NCBI RefSeq assembly: GCF_048263965.1
Contig: NZ_JBLXDO010000007.1
Location: forward strand, 1-64,000
DNA from: Ferrimonas sp048263965
GTDB taxonomy: Bacteria > Pseudomonadota > Gammaproteobacteria > Enterobacterales > Shewanellaceae
DNA length: 64,000 nt
Direction: 5' to 3'
Positions 41,843-50,017 of the stretch are shown in pieces. How positions within the stretch are numbered: the first letter of the stretch is position 1; each line of letters starts with the position of its first letter. The notes under the pieces are model-generated. The model ran no database searches, was not told the origin of the DNA, and saw nothing but the letters and a program-made list of their open reading frames with translations. The translations under genes and the position numbers were made by a program.

Positions 41843-44800
41843 TCTGGGCTACGCCGAGCTGCACAGTTTGAGTAACTACAGCTTCCTGCAGGGGGCTTCC
41901 CACCCTGCGGAGCTGGTGGCCCAGGCGGCCAGTTTGAGTTACAGCGCCATCGCCCTCACCGACGAGTGCTCCCTGGCAGGGATCGTCAAAGCATGGGAGG
42001 AGGCCCGGGAGCATGGCATCAGGTTGATCACCGGCAGTGAGTTTCGTTTTGAGGAGGCCACCCTGGTGGTGCTGGCTCAGAGTCGTCGGGGCTATGGTCA
42101 GCTCTCAGCCCTGATCAGTCGTGCCCGGCGGCGCAGCCCCAAGGGGCAGTATGCCGTCCATTGGAGCGATCTGGAGTCCAACCTGGAGGAGTGTCTGCTG
42201 CTGATTAAGCCAGTGGTGACCACAGAGCGACAGGTCCTGGATTCGGTGATCGCCAGGCTGATGCCCCTGTATAAGGGGCGGCTGTGGTTGTTGGTGGAGC
42301 GCCACTTCATCCCTGAGGATGCCGCCGCACTGGCCCTGACCGAGGCCCTGGGTCAGCACTGGTCACTGCCTCTGGTGTGTGCCGGTGGCGTACGGATGCA
42401 CAGAACTGAGCGACAGCCTTTGCTGGATCTGCTCTGCTGCGTGCGCCATGGCTGCACCCTGTCTCAGGCCGGCTGGCGTCTGCAGGGCAACCGGGAGGCC
42501 CACCTGAAATCCTTGTCGGCCCTGGCGCGTCGTTATCGGCCCGATTGGCTGGCGCAGACCCAGGTGATCGCCAGCCTGTGTCAGTTTGAGCTGGAGGAGC
42601 TGCGTTATCAGTATCCGGCGGAGGTGGTGCCCCAGGGACTCAGTGCCTCTCAGTATCTGCGTCAGCAAACCGAGGAGGGGGCACGCCGGCGTTATCCACA
42701 TGGAGTGCCGGAGGCGGTCTCGGCTCAGATCCAGCGGGAGCTGCAGCTTATCGATGAGCTGGAGTATCACTACTTCTTTTTGACCATCTACGACATCGTC
42801 CGCTTCGCCCGTTCCCGCAAGATCCTCTATCAGGGGCGGGGCTCGGCGGCCAACTCGGTGGTGTGCTACTGCCTGGGGATCACCGAGGTGGACCCCACTC
42901 AGGTCAGCCTGCTGTTTGAGCGCTTTATCTCTAAAGAGCGCAATGAGCCGCCGGACATCGATGTGGACTTTGAGCATCAGCGCCGGGAGGAGGTGATCCA
43001 GTATATTTACGGCAAGTATGGCCGGGAGCGCGCCGCCCTGGCTGCCACGGTGATCAGCTACCGATTCAAGAGCGCGGTGCGGGATGTGGGCAAGGCCCTG
43101 GGGCTGGATGAGAGCTATCAGGAGCGGCTGATCAAACAGGTGGACCGGCGTGACAAGGAGAGTTCCTGGCAGAATCAGACCCAGGCGCTGATGAGTGAGG
43201 AGGGCTTGCCCAGTGGTGCCGCCGCCCATCTGGTGCCTCTGGTGGAGGCCCTTATCGGCTTTCCCCGCCACCTGTCCCAGCATGTGGGTGGTTTTATCAT
43301 CTCCCAGGGGCCCCTGGCGGAGCTGGTGCCGGTGGAGAACGCCGCCATGGCGGACAGGACGGTGATCCAGTGGGACAAGGACGACCTGGAAGCCCTGGGG
43401 CTGCTCAAGGTGGATGTGCTGGCCCTGGGGATGCTGACCGCCATCCGCCGCTGTTTCGACTTGATTGGTCAGTGGCGAGGTCAGCACTATGGCATGGACG
43501 ATGTGCAGCGGGAGCAGCCCGAGGTGTACGACATGCTGTGTCAGGCGGACAGCATCGGCGTGTTTCAGATTGAGTCCAGGGCCCAGAGCAACATGCTGCC
43601 CAGGCTGCGCCCCAGGAGCTATTACGATCTGGTGATTCAGATCGCCATTGTTCGTCCGGGGCCCATTCAGGGGGACATGGTGCACCCTTATTTGCGTCGC
43701 CGTCACGGCCTGGAGCCGGTGAGTTATCCCAGTGATGCGGTGCGGGAGGTGCTGGAGCGCACCCTGGGGGTGCCCATTTTCCAGGAGCAGGTGATCAAAC
43801 TGGCCATGGTGGCTGCCGGTTTCTCCGGCGGCGAAGCGGATCGCCTGCGCCGGGCCATGGCCAGCTGGAAGCGTCATGGGGAGCTGGACAAGTTTGAGAC
43901 CAAGCTGCTCTCTGGCATGGCCGATCGGGGCTACAGCGAAACCTTTGCCCGCCAGGTGTTCAACCAGATCCGTGGCTTCGGAGAGTACGGCTTTCCCGAG
44001 TCCCACTCCGCCAGTTTCGCTCTGCTGGCCTATGTGTCCGCCTACCTCAAGTTCCACTACCCGGCAGCCTTCTGCTGCGCCTTGCTCAACAGCCAGCCCA
44101 TGGGCTTCTACACCCCCTCCCAGTTGGTGCAGGACGTCAGCCGCCACGGAGTCAGTGTGCTGCCGGTGTCGGTCAACCACAGCAGTTGGGATCATACGCT
44201 GGAGTCCGTTGCCGGCGAGGCCGGGCTGCGCCTGGGGCTGAGACTGGTGAAGGGGCTCAACGAAGAGGCGGGACGCCGGGTGGTGGATTGCCGTCCCCCA
44301 GATGGTTTTCGTGACAGCCAGCAACTGGCATCACTGACCGGGCTGGGGCGCCAGGAGCTGGAGCGGCTGGCGGCGGCGGATGCCCTGAAGAGCCTGGCCG
44401 GCCATCGTTACCAGGCGCGCTGGCAACTGGCGGCGGTGGCGGAGCAGTTGCCCCTGTTTGGCGATACCCCGCTGGAGAGTGAAGTGACCCTCTGTCAGCC
44501 TGAGGTGGAGGAGGAGATGCTGACCGATTTTTCACAATTGGGGCTGACCCTGGGAGAGCACCCCATGTCGATGTTGCGCCGTCGTGGTTTGATGAAGGGA
44601 CAGGTGAACGCCGAGCAACTGATGGCCTGCCGTCATGGCCAGTTGGTGACCCTGACAGGGGTGGTGGTCGGGCGCCAGCGACCGGGAACCGCCAGTGGGG
44701 TGACCTTCATTACCCTGGAGGATGAAACCGGCAACGCCAATGTGGTGGTGTGGAGTCGTACCGCCCAGGCTCAGCGTCAGCCCTATCTCACGGCAAAACT

Positions 44801-44921
44801 GATGCAAGTGAGTGGAAAAGTCGAGAAAGGGGAGGGAGTGGTGCATCTGATGGCCGGCCGCTTGCGCGACAGAAGTGAACTCTTTGACAATTTCAGGGTT
44901 CAATCTCGAAATTTTCGTTAA
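41829..44921 (+). CDS. dnaE2: Error-prone DNA polymerase DnaE2 (ImuC)
   Basis: A 1030-residue C-family polymerase that copies past DNA lesions. The N-terminal PHP domain opens YAELHSLSNYSFLQGASHP. The catalytic aspartates are in PDIDVDFEHQRREEV (D376, D378, D380) with a third in LLKVDVLALGML (about 528). A helix-hairpin-helix and OB-fold follow (LVTLTGVVVGRQRPGTASGV). ATG at 41829 is chosen by homology; the longer frame upstream lies inside imuB. Last gene of the LexA-controlled cassette. No terminator is obvious after it. Confidence 0.97.
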   Translation: MAGSDLGYAELHSLSNYSFLQGASHPAELVAQAASLSYSAIALTDECSLAGIVKAWEEAREHGIRLITGSEFRFEEATLVVLAQSRRGYGQLSALISRARRRSPKGQYAVHWSDLESNLEECLLLIKPVVTTERQVLDSVIARLMPLYKGRLWLLVERHFIPEDAAALALTEALGQHWSLPLVCAGGVRMHRTERQPLLDLLCCVRHGCTLSQAGWRLQGNREAHLKSLSALARRYRPDWLAQTQVIASLCQFELEELRYQYPAEVVPQGLSASQYLRQQTEEGARRRYPHGVPEAVSAQIQRELQLIDELEYHYFFLTIYDIVRFARSRKILYQGRGSAANSVVCYCLGITEVDPTQVSLLFERFISKERNEPPDIDVDFEHQRREEVIQYIYGKYGRERAALAATVISYRFKSAVRDVGKALGLDESYQERLIKQVDRRDKESSWQNQTQALMSEEGLPSGAAAHLVPLVEALIGFPRHLSQHVGGFIISQGPLAELVPVENAAMADRTVIQWDKDDLEALGLLKVDVLALGMLTAIRRCFDLIGQWRGQHYGMDDVQREQPEVYDMLCQADSIGVFQIESRAQSNMLPRLRPRSYYDLVIQIAIVRPGPIQGDMVHPYLRRRHGLEPVSYPSDAVREVLERTLGVPIFQEQVIKLAMVAAGFSGGEADRLRRAMASWKRHGELDKFETKLLSGMADRGYSETFARQVFNQIRGFGEYGFPESHSASFALLAYVSAYLKFHYPAAFCCALLNSQPMGFYTPSQLVQDVSRHGVSVLPVSVNHSSWDHTLESVAGEAGLRLGLRLVKGLNEEAGRRVVDCRPPDGFRDSQQLASLTGLGRQELERLAAADALKSLAGHRYQARWQLAAVAEQLPLFGDTPLESEVTLCQPEVEEEMLTDFSQLGLTLGEHPMSMLRRRGLMKGQVNAEQLMACRHGQLVTLTGVVVGRQRPGTASGVTFITLEDETGNANVVVWSRTAQAQRQPYLTAKLMQVSGKVEKGEGVVHLMAGRLRDRSELFDNFRVQSRNFR

Positions 44922-44979
44922 CAAAATGGGATCATTTTTGATCAGGGCACATTAACTGATAAAAAATTCACCAGAAGGT

Positions 44980-45007
44980 TTGTAAACGGCGACAACCTGC
45001 GTATACT
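44980..45007 (+). promoter_or_regulatory. Probable promoter of the cold-shock gene
   Basis: TTGTAA (44980-44985) and TATACT (45002-45007) are 16 bases apart, about 60 bases before the start codon. The leader between them and the ATG holds an imperfect hairpin (ACGGGCGGT / ACCGTTCGT). Confidence 0.6.
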
Positions 45008-45065
45008 TGAACTCGATAACGGGCGGTAAGGACCGTTCGTAGGATTGATTGAAAAAGAGTTAGAT

Positions 45066-45275
45066 ATGTCTGAACAAGTTACTGGAACAGTTAAGTGGTT
45101 TAACGACGAAAAAGGATTTGGCTTCATCTCCCGTGAAGATGGCAAGGATGTGTTCGTGCACTTCTCTGCTATCCAGGGCAGTGGACGCCGTACCCTGGTT
45201 GAGGGTCAGCAAGTGACCATGACCGTAATTCAAGGCCAAAAAGGTCCTCAAGCTGAGAACGTAAGCGTTATCTAA
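45066..45275 (+). CDS. CspA family cold-shock protein
   Basis: A 69-residue single cold-shock domain that binds single-stranded RNA/DNA and melts mRNA structure. RNP1 is KGFGFI and RNP2 is VFVHFSAI. The usual FKTL segment reads RRTLVEGQ. ATG at 45066 is chosen over 45045 because the protein then begins MSEQVTGTVKWFN like CspC/CspE. Single gene with its own promoter and terminator; whether it is cold-induced or constitutive cannot be told. Confidence 0.95.
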   Translation: MSEQVTGTVKWFNDEKGFGFISREDGKDVFVHFSAIQGSGRRTLVEGQQVTMTVIQGQKGPQAENVSVI

Positions 45276-45298
45276 CACTTACCCAAGCAGATTTTCAG

Positions 45299-45327
45299 GG
45301 CCCTTGCCGTCAGGCGAGGGCCTTTTT
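45299..45327 (+). terminator. Intrinsic terminator after the cold-shock gene
   Basis: A stem GGCCCTTGCC / GGCGAGGGCC (one G-T pair) with loop GTCA and five T. Confidence 0.88.
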
Positions 45328-45422
45328 ATTGCCTGAAATTTGTGTGGGCGTCTGCGCCTTTTGGGGGACGCCGCCAATTTGAACCACACTTAGTCTCATG
45401 TCGGGCCGCATGGGAGTGCGCG

Positions 45423-47603
45423 ATGAGGTGGTTGTTCTATCTTTTGACCCTGGTGTTGGTCAGCCTGCTTGGGGTGCTGGGCTACTACCAGTATCAGCGC
45501 TGGACCCACCCCTACCACGAGATGCAGGTCAACAAGCTTGCCCCCACGGTTGCCGCTCCCCTTATCGACTATCAGCCGCACCTGGCTTTGGTCACCCGTC
45601 CTGAAGAAACCTATCCGTTCCCCATTCCCCTGGGAGAGGTGGGCCCGGTGCAGACCCTGTATGCCGGCCAGAGCCAGTACCCCTTCTTCTGTATGACCCA
45701 ACTGGCCGGGCTGGGCCAACCTGTTGTGGATAACCAAGAGGGGTATGGCGTTCCTGTTTATGAGGAGCGCGGCGGCGTTCAGAGTAGCCGCATCCTGGGT
45801 TACAGCCGGGATTGCGGGCTGCCCAGCCAGCTCAATTACTACTTTGTCGACACAAGGGGCAAGGTGCGCCGCTACGACAGCCAGTTTCCCCCTCCGCTTG
45901 AGGCGGTGGCCTCTACCGAGATCGATGGCCAGTCGGTCCCCGAGATCTACCGGGTGGAGAGTGGCACCATCAACCGGTACATCTACCACATCGCCATGCT
46001 GGCGACCCCGGACCTTACTCGCACCGATGCGCCCTGGTGGAACAGCAAGCTGATCTACCAGTTTCATGGTGGCAGCGGCATTGGCTTCCGTCAGGGGCGG
46101 GTCAAGCCCTTCAGGTTGGTGAGCAAGCGCCGGGAGCAGCTGCGCTCCGGCTATGCGGTGATCACCTCCAGCGGCAACAAAACCAGTTATACCTACAACA
46201 TGATCCGGGCAGAGGACACCGCCCGCCGGGTGAAACGTCAGTTTACCAGCCTTTATGGCGACCCCAGCTACACCATAGGCATCGGTGGCTCAGGAGGCGG
46301 CCTGGCTCAGTACCTGATGGCTCAGAACCGTTCACAGGTGTTCGACGGTGCCCTGGCGCTCTATGCCTACCCGGACATGGTTACCCAGACTCTCTACGGC
46401 CTGGATTGCGACCTGCTCAACACCTATTACGCCTTTCGGGCCAACAGGAACCATCGATGGCAGGATTTTGATAACCGGGTGTCTCTGGAGGGGATGAACG
46501 CCAAGGCCGGATTCGATCATAAGGCGCCCTTTCTGGAGCCGCTGAATCAGTTGCTGCACGGGCGATGGCCCAGCTGGCCCGAGGGATCCAGTGAGTGCAT
46601 CAACGGCTGGTTCGGCCTGTCGGCGCTGATTCACAACCCGCATCAGGGTTACATCCGGCCCATGTTCTCTGAACCGATTCAGGCGCAGGGTCATTGGAGT
46701 TACTGGGAAGATCTGGTTCAGATCTATGGCCGGGATCCTCAGGGCTATGCTCGAAGCGCCTGGGGCAATATGGGGGTGCAGTATGGGCTGCGCTCTCTGG
46801 TGAGTGGTGAGATCACCCCGGCGGAGTTCCTCCACCTAAATCGCTACATTGGCAGTTGGCGCACGCCTCATCGGATGGAGGCGGAGTCCATCTGGCTGCC
46901 TTTAGGCCATAAGCTGCCTTTGTGGCTCTCCCTCTGGGGCAACCACAACATCACCGAGGGAGCGCCTGCTGCCAGGCGTCAGCCTGACCCCCTGGCTGTC
47001 GAGCGGGCCTATCGCAGTGGTCAGGTGTTTGTGGGCAGCAACCCCTTGCCGGTCATCGATCTGCGCCATTACCTTGAGCCGGAACTGGATATGCACCACC
47101 TCTCCGCCTCCTTTGAGGCCAGGGCACGGATCCTGGCCTGGGAGGGGCACAGGGAGAACCAGCTTATCTGGGTGTCACACCAGAACTACACCCCTCTCGC
47201 CGAGGCCTTTGAGGCGATGGAGGCCTGGCTCGAGGCCAGGGCCCAGGGTGAGCCGAGGCCCAATGGGCTGAAGGATCTCTGTTTCGATGAAACTGGTGAG
47301 GTGATCTACCGGGGTGAAGACGCCTGGGATGGTTCCTGGAACGGCAAAGCGGACGGGACCTGCAGCCAGCACTATCCCCACTTCAGTAACTCCCGGGTTC
47401 AGGCTGGCGGCCCCTGGGAGGGCAGCGTATTCCAGTGTCGTCTGATCCCTGTGGCTCAGGCCATCGAGCAGGGTCAGTATGGGGAGCGGGACATGTCTGC
47501 TTATCTGGAGAAGCTTATGAGGATCTTTCCCTCTGGGGTGTGCGACCTGAGCAGGGTGGATGCCCTCAGGCCGCTGGATCTGACGCCAGAGTTGGGGTTC
47601 TAG
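45423..47603 (+). CDS. DUF6351 family protein, possible alpha/beta hydrolase
   Basis: A 726-residue protein with an N-terminal signal anchor (WLFYLLTLVLVSLLGVLGYY). The start at 45423 has GGGAG 6 bases upstream. The region around residues 70-110 (PFPIPLGEVGPVQTLYAGQ, QYPFFC) matches DUF6351 from memory. GIGGSGGGLAQYL (about residue 285) looks like a nucleophile elbow of an alpha/beta hydrolase (G-x-S-x-G), suggesting an esterase or depolymerase facing the periplasm or exterior. Several cysteines could form disulfides. Substrate is unknown. It overlaps no neighbour; trhA converges 8 bases downstream. Confidence 0.75.
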   Translation: MRWLFYLLTLVLVSLLGVLGYYQYQRWTHPYHEMQVNKLAPTVAAPLIDYQPHLALVTRPEETYPFPIPLGEVGPVQTLYAGQSQYPFFCMTQLAGLGQPVVDNQEGYGVPVYEERGGVQSSRILGYSRDCGLPSQLNYYFVDTRGKVRRYDSQFPPPLEAVASTEIDGQSVPEIYRVESGTINRYIYHIAMLATPDLTRTDAPWWNSKLIYQFHGGSGIGFRQGRVKPFRLVSKRREQLRSGYAVITSSGNKTSYTYNMIRAEDTARRVKRQFTSLYGDPSYTIGIGGSGGGLAQYLMAQNRSQVFDGALALYAYPDMVTQTLYGLDCDLLNTYYAFRANRNHRWQDFDNRVSLEGMNAKAGFDHKAPFLEPLNQLLHGRWPSWPEGSSECINGWFGLSALIHNPHQGYIRPMFSEPIQAQGHWSYWEDLVQIYGRDPQGYARSAWGNMGVQYGLRSLVSGEITPAEFLHLNRYIGSWRTPHRMEAESIWLPLGHKLPLWLSLWGNHNITEGAPAARRQPDPLAVERAYRSGQVFVGSNPLPVIDLRHYLEPELDMHHLSASFEARARILAWEGHRENQLIWVSHQNYTPLAEAFEAMEAWLEARAQGEPRPNGLKDLCFDETGEVIYRGEDAWDGSWNGKADGTCSQHYPHFSNSRVQAGGPWEGSVFQCRLIPVAQAIEQGQYGERDMSAYLEKLMRIFPSGVCDLSRVDALRPLDLTPELGF

Positions 47604-47611
47604 CCGCGGAG

Positions 47612-48259
47612 TCAGCTGGGAATCACAAAGACCGCTATGGCCACGCAGTGACACACGGCGCCGCCCAGGACACACAGGTGCCAGATGGCATGGGTGTAGG
47701 GGGTGCGCTTGGCCACATAGAAGGCAATCCCACCGCTGTAACAGAGCCCACCTATCCACAGCAGGTTGAAGCCGGCATTGGGCATCGCCTGATGGAGTGG
47801 GTAGATCACCAATAGGCACAGCCAGCCCATCACCAGGTAGGTGGTCAGGGCCAGCTTCTTGTAGCGGTGAACGAAGAACGCCTTAAACAGGATTCCCGCC
47901 AGAGCCATGGCCCAGATGGTGGCCAGCACCAGATCGGCTCTCCAGTCGTCCAGGCTGATCACCATCATCGGAGTGTAGGTTCCGGCGATCAGCAGGTAGA
48001 TGGCGCAGTGATCCAGGCGCTTGAACACCTGTTTGGCGCCGGGATGGTGGATGGCGTGGTAAAGGGTTGAGAACAGAAACAGCAGGATCAGGCTGGCGCC
48101 GTAGATGCTGATGCTGGCAATTTCCCAGCCACTGAGGACGGGAATCCCCTTGGTCAGCATCAGGGTCAGGCCCACGATGGCGGCGGCGACACCCAGCCCG
48201 TGGGTTACGGCATTGGCGATCTCCTCGCCAGTGGAGTAGGGGTGGACTTGGGTGCTCAT
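47612..48259 (-). CDS. trhA: Hemolysin III / PAQR family protein TrhA
   Basis: A 215-residue protein with seven membrane segments of the YqfA/hemolysin III type. It opens with EEIANAVTHGLG and carries the conserved histidine motifs LYHAIHHPGAKQVFKRLDH and HAIWHLCVLGGAVCH, which probably bind zinc. Proteins of this family are linked to membrane energetics and lipid homeostasis. AGAGAG lies before the ATG. The phosphatase gene is upstream on the same strand, separated by a long palindrome. Confidence 0.92.
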   Translation of the reverse strand: MSTQVHPYSTGEEIANAVTHGLGVAAAIVGLTLMLTKGIPVLSGWEIASISIYGASLILLFLFSTLYHAIHHPGAKQVFKRLDHCAIYLLIAGTYTPMMVISLDDWRADLVLATIWAMALAGILFKAFFVHRYKKLALTTYLVMGWLCLLVIYPLHQAMPNAGFNLLWIGGLCYSGGIAFYVAKRTPYTHAIWHLCVLGGAVCHCVAIAVFVIPS

Positions 48260-48307
48260 CAGGCTCTCTCTGTGACACAGGTCAAACCAGAATCTTATCA
48301 GCAGGAG

Positions 48308-48333
48308 ATTGAGCTAACAAGTGTTAGCTCAAT
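48308..48333. repeat. 26-nt inverted repeat with 12-bp arms
   Basis: ATTGAGCTAACA and its exact reverse complement flank two bases. It lies between the phosphatase stop and the trhA start, about 50 bases before trhA. There is no T-run on the minus strand beyond TCTCC, so an operator (TetR-like size) or RNA hairpin is more likely than a terminator. Confidence 0.55.
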
Positions 48334-48365
48334 TTCATAGGTGGCTGATTAACGCCGCCTAAATG

Positions 48366-48806
48366 TTACTGAATCACGTTGGCCTGTTGCAGCAGGCTGA
48401 TCAGCTGCGTCTCATCCAGTTCCAGCTCGGGCATGATGCTTTCGATGGTGGTCAGGGCCGCATCGAAGTCGCCCTGCTGGTGAATCAGGTAGGCCGCCAG
48501 GCCAGCGGCGGTGCGCTGCCCGCCGTTGCAATGGACGGCAACGGCCCCTTCAAAACGTTCGATGAAGCGAACCATCTGCTCCAGTTGCACTCGGCTGGGG
48601 ACCTGACCACAGGACACTGGCAGCCAGAGGAAGGGCAGTTGCCAGTCCTGATAGAGTTGATGATTGTCCCGGTCGTCACACAGTGAGATCACCGCTTGAA
48701 AACGAGCCTTGGCCAGAGCACCCAGTTCATGGGCTCTGGGCTTGCGGATGCCGGCCAGTTTGCCGGGTTGTACCCATCTCGGGGTCAGATGTACCTCTTG
48801 GTTCAT
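48366..48806 (-). CDS. Dual-specificity phosphatase-like protein with short P-loop
   Basis: A 146-residue protein of the cysteine-based phosphatase fold: N-terminal RWVQPGKLAGIRKP, then a strand VISLCDDRD, and the P-loop VHCNGGQRTAAG. Canonical members have HCX5R; here cysteine and arginine are separated by four residues (NGGQ), checked against the DNA. Activity may therefore be altered or lost. Relatives include atypical dual-specificity phosphatases and DUF442-type proteins. Likely co-transcribed with trhA. Confidence 0.8.
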   Translation of the reverse strand: MNQEVHLTPRWVQPGKLAGIRKPRAHELGALAKARFQAVISLCDDRDNHQLYQDWQLPFLWLPVSCGQVPSRVQLEQMVRFIERFEGAVAVHCNGGQRTAAGLAAYLIHQQGDFDAALTTIESIMPELELDETQLISLLQQANVIQ

Positions 48807-48999
48807 GACGCTCTCCCATTCACTTGTGAGATCAGTTTAGGGGGCGTTAGCTGAACAGAAATTAAACGGGGCGAACTGCTTGGATACTAACCGGCAGATC
48901 GATTCAGGAGGGGTTCAGACAGTAACAGTTTGCAGCCAATTTTGTCTCATTTGGCTTCTAACTGATTAAAGTTGGTGACAAATTCGATGAGCGAAGATA

Positions 49000-49022
49000 A
49001 CCGGCGGCGGTTCGCCGCCGGT
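49000..49022 (-). terminator. Strong GC hairpin after yedI
   Basis: Ten-base stem ACCGGCGGCG / CGCCGCCGGT with a 3-base loop, 8 bases past the yedI stop. A T-run is missing (tail TATCTT), so termination may be incomplete or factor-aided. Confidence 0.5.
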
Positions 49023-49029
49023 CCGGAGT

Positions 49030-49926
49030 TTAGCCCTTCGCCTTTTGCACCAGATGCAGGCCACCCACCAGCACAAAGCCAGCCAGCAAACCGGTCAGGC
49101 CGTTGAGCAGGGTGGGGACAATGGCGGAGACGATCTGGCCGATGGCGGGGATCAGCGCGGTTTCGGCGGCGGCTTCAGAGATCCATTCACTGATGAGGTG
49201 CACGCCGTGGGTAAGGATGCCGCCGCCCACCAGGAACATGGCGATGGTGCCCACCAGAGAGAGCGATTTCATCAGCTTGGGGGCCGCAGCCAGCAGCATT
49301 CGGCCGATGCTCTGACTGACAGAAGAGGGGCGCTGGCTCAGGTAGAGGCCGGCGTCGTCAATCTTGACGATCACCGCCACCAGACCGTACACACCTATGG
49401 TCATCAGCAGGGCAATGGTGGCCAGGGTCGACAACTGGGTGATAAAAGGCGCGGTGGCGACAACGCCCAGGGTGAGCACGATGATCTCCGCCGACAGGAT
49501 AAAATCGGTGCGGATGGCGCCCTTGATCTTGGTCTGCTCATACTGATGCTGATCTTCGCCGCTGAGATCTTTCGGGGTCTGATGCCCCTCCTTGGAGAGC
49601 ATCTCCAGCACTTTTTCGGCCCCCTCGAAGCAGAGGAACAGGCCGCCCAGCATCAGCAGGGGAGTGATCAGCCAGGGAATAAAGGCACTGATGGCCAGGG
49701 CGGCGGGCACCAGTATCCCTTTGTTCATCAGCGACCCTTTGGCGACCGCCCACACCACCGGAAGTTCACGGTCGGCCTTTACGCCGGATACCTGCTCGGC
49801 GTTTACCGCCAGGTCGTCTCCCAGTACGCCGGCGGTCTTTTTGGCGGCGACCTTGCTCATCAGTGCCACATCATCCAGAAGAGCGGCGATATCATCGAGG
49901 AGGGTTAAAAGGCTGGCTCCTGCCAT
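49030..49926 (-). CDS. yedI: DUF808 family membrane protein YedI
   Basis: A 298-residue inner-membrane protein matching E. coli YedI: it opens ASLLTLLDDIAALLDDVA and has KKTAGVLGDDLAVNAEQVSG, GGLFLCFEGAEKVLEML and several later membrane helices. Function of DUF808 is unknown. AGGAAA lies 8 bases before the ATG. Confidence 0.92.
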   Translation of the reverse strand: MAGASLLTLLDDIAALLDDVALMSKVAAKKTAGVLGDDLAVNAEQVSGVKADRELPVVWAVAKGSLMNKGILVPAALAISAFIPWLITPLLMLGGLFLCFEGAEKVLEMLSKEGHQTPKDLSGEDQHQYEQTKIKGAIRTDFILSAEIIVLTLGVVATAPFITQLSTLATIALLMTIGVYGLVAVIVKIDDAGLYLSQRPSSVSQSIGRMLLAAAPKLMKSLSLVGTIAMFLVGGGILTHGVHLISEWISEAAAETALIPAIGQIVSAIVPTLLNGLTGLLAGFVLVGGLHLVQKAKG

Positions 49927-50017
49927 GTTGTTGATTTCCTGTTATAAAGCACAAAGTTTCTAAGGCGCCAAGAGTAGTCCTCCGGGCAGGTTTCGGCAAT
50001 AGTCTAATCGAGTTTAA

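Noticed and set aside
42363..44324. 653-codon frame antisense to dnaE2
   Set aside because: Antisense shadow with no motif; dnaE2 is unambiguous.
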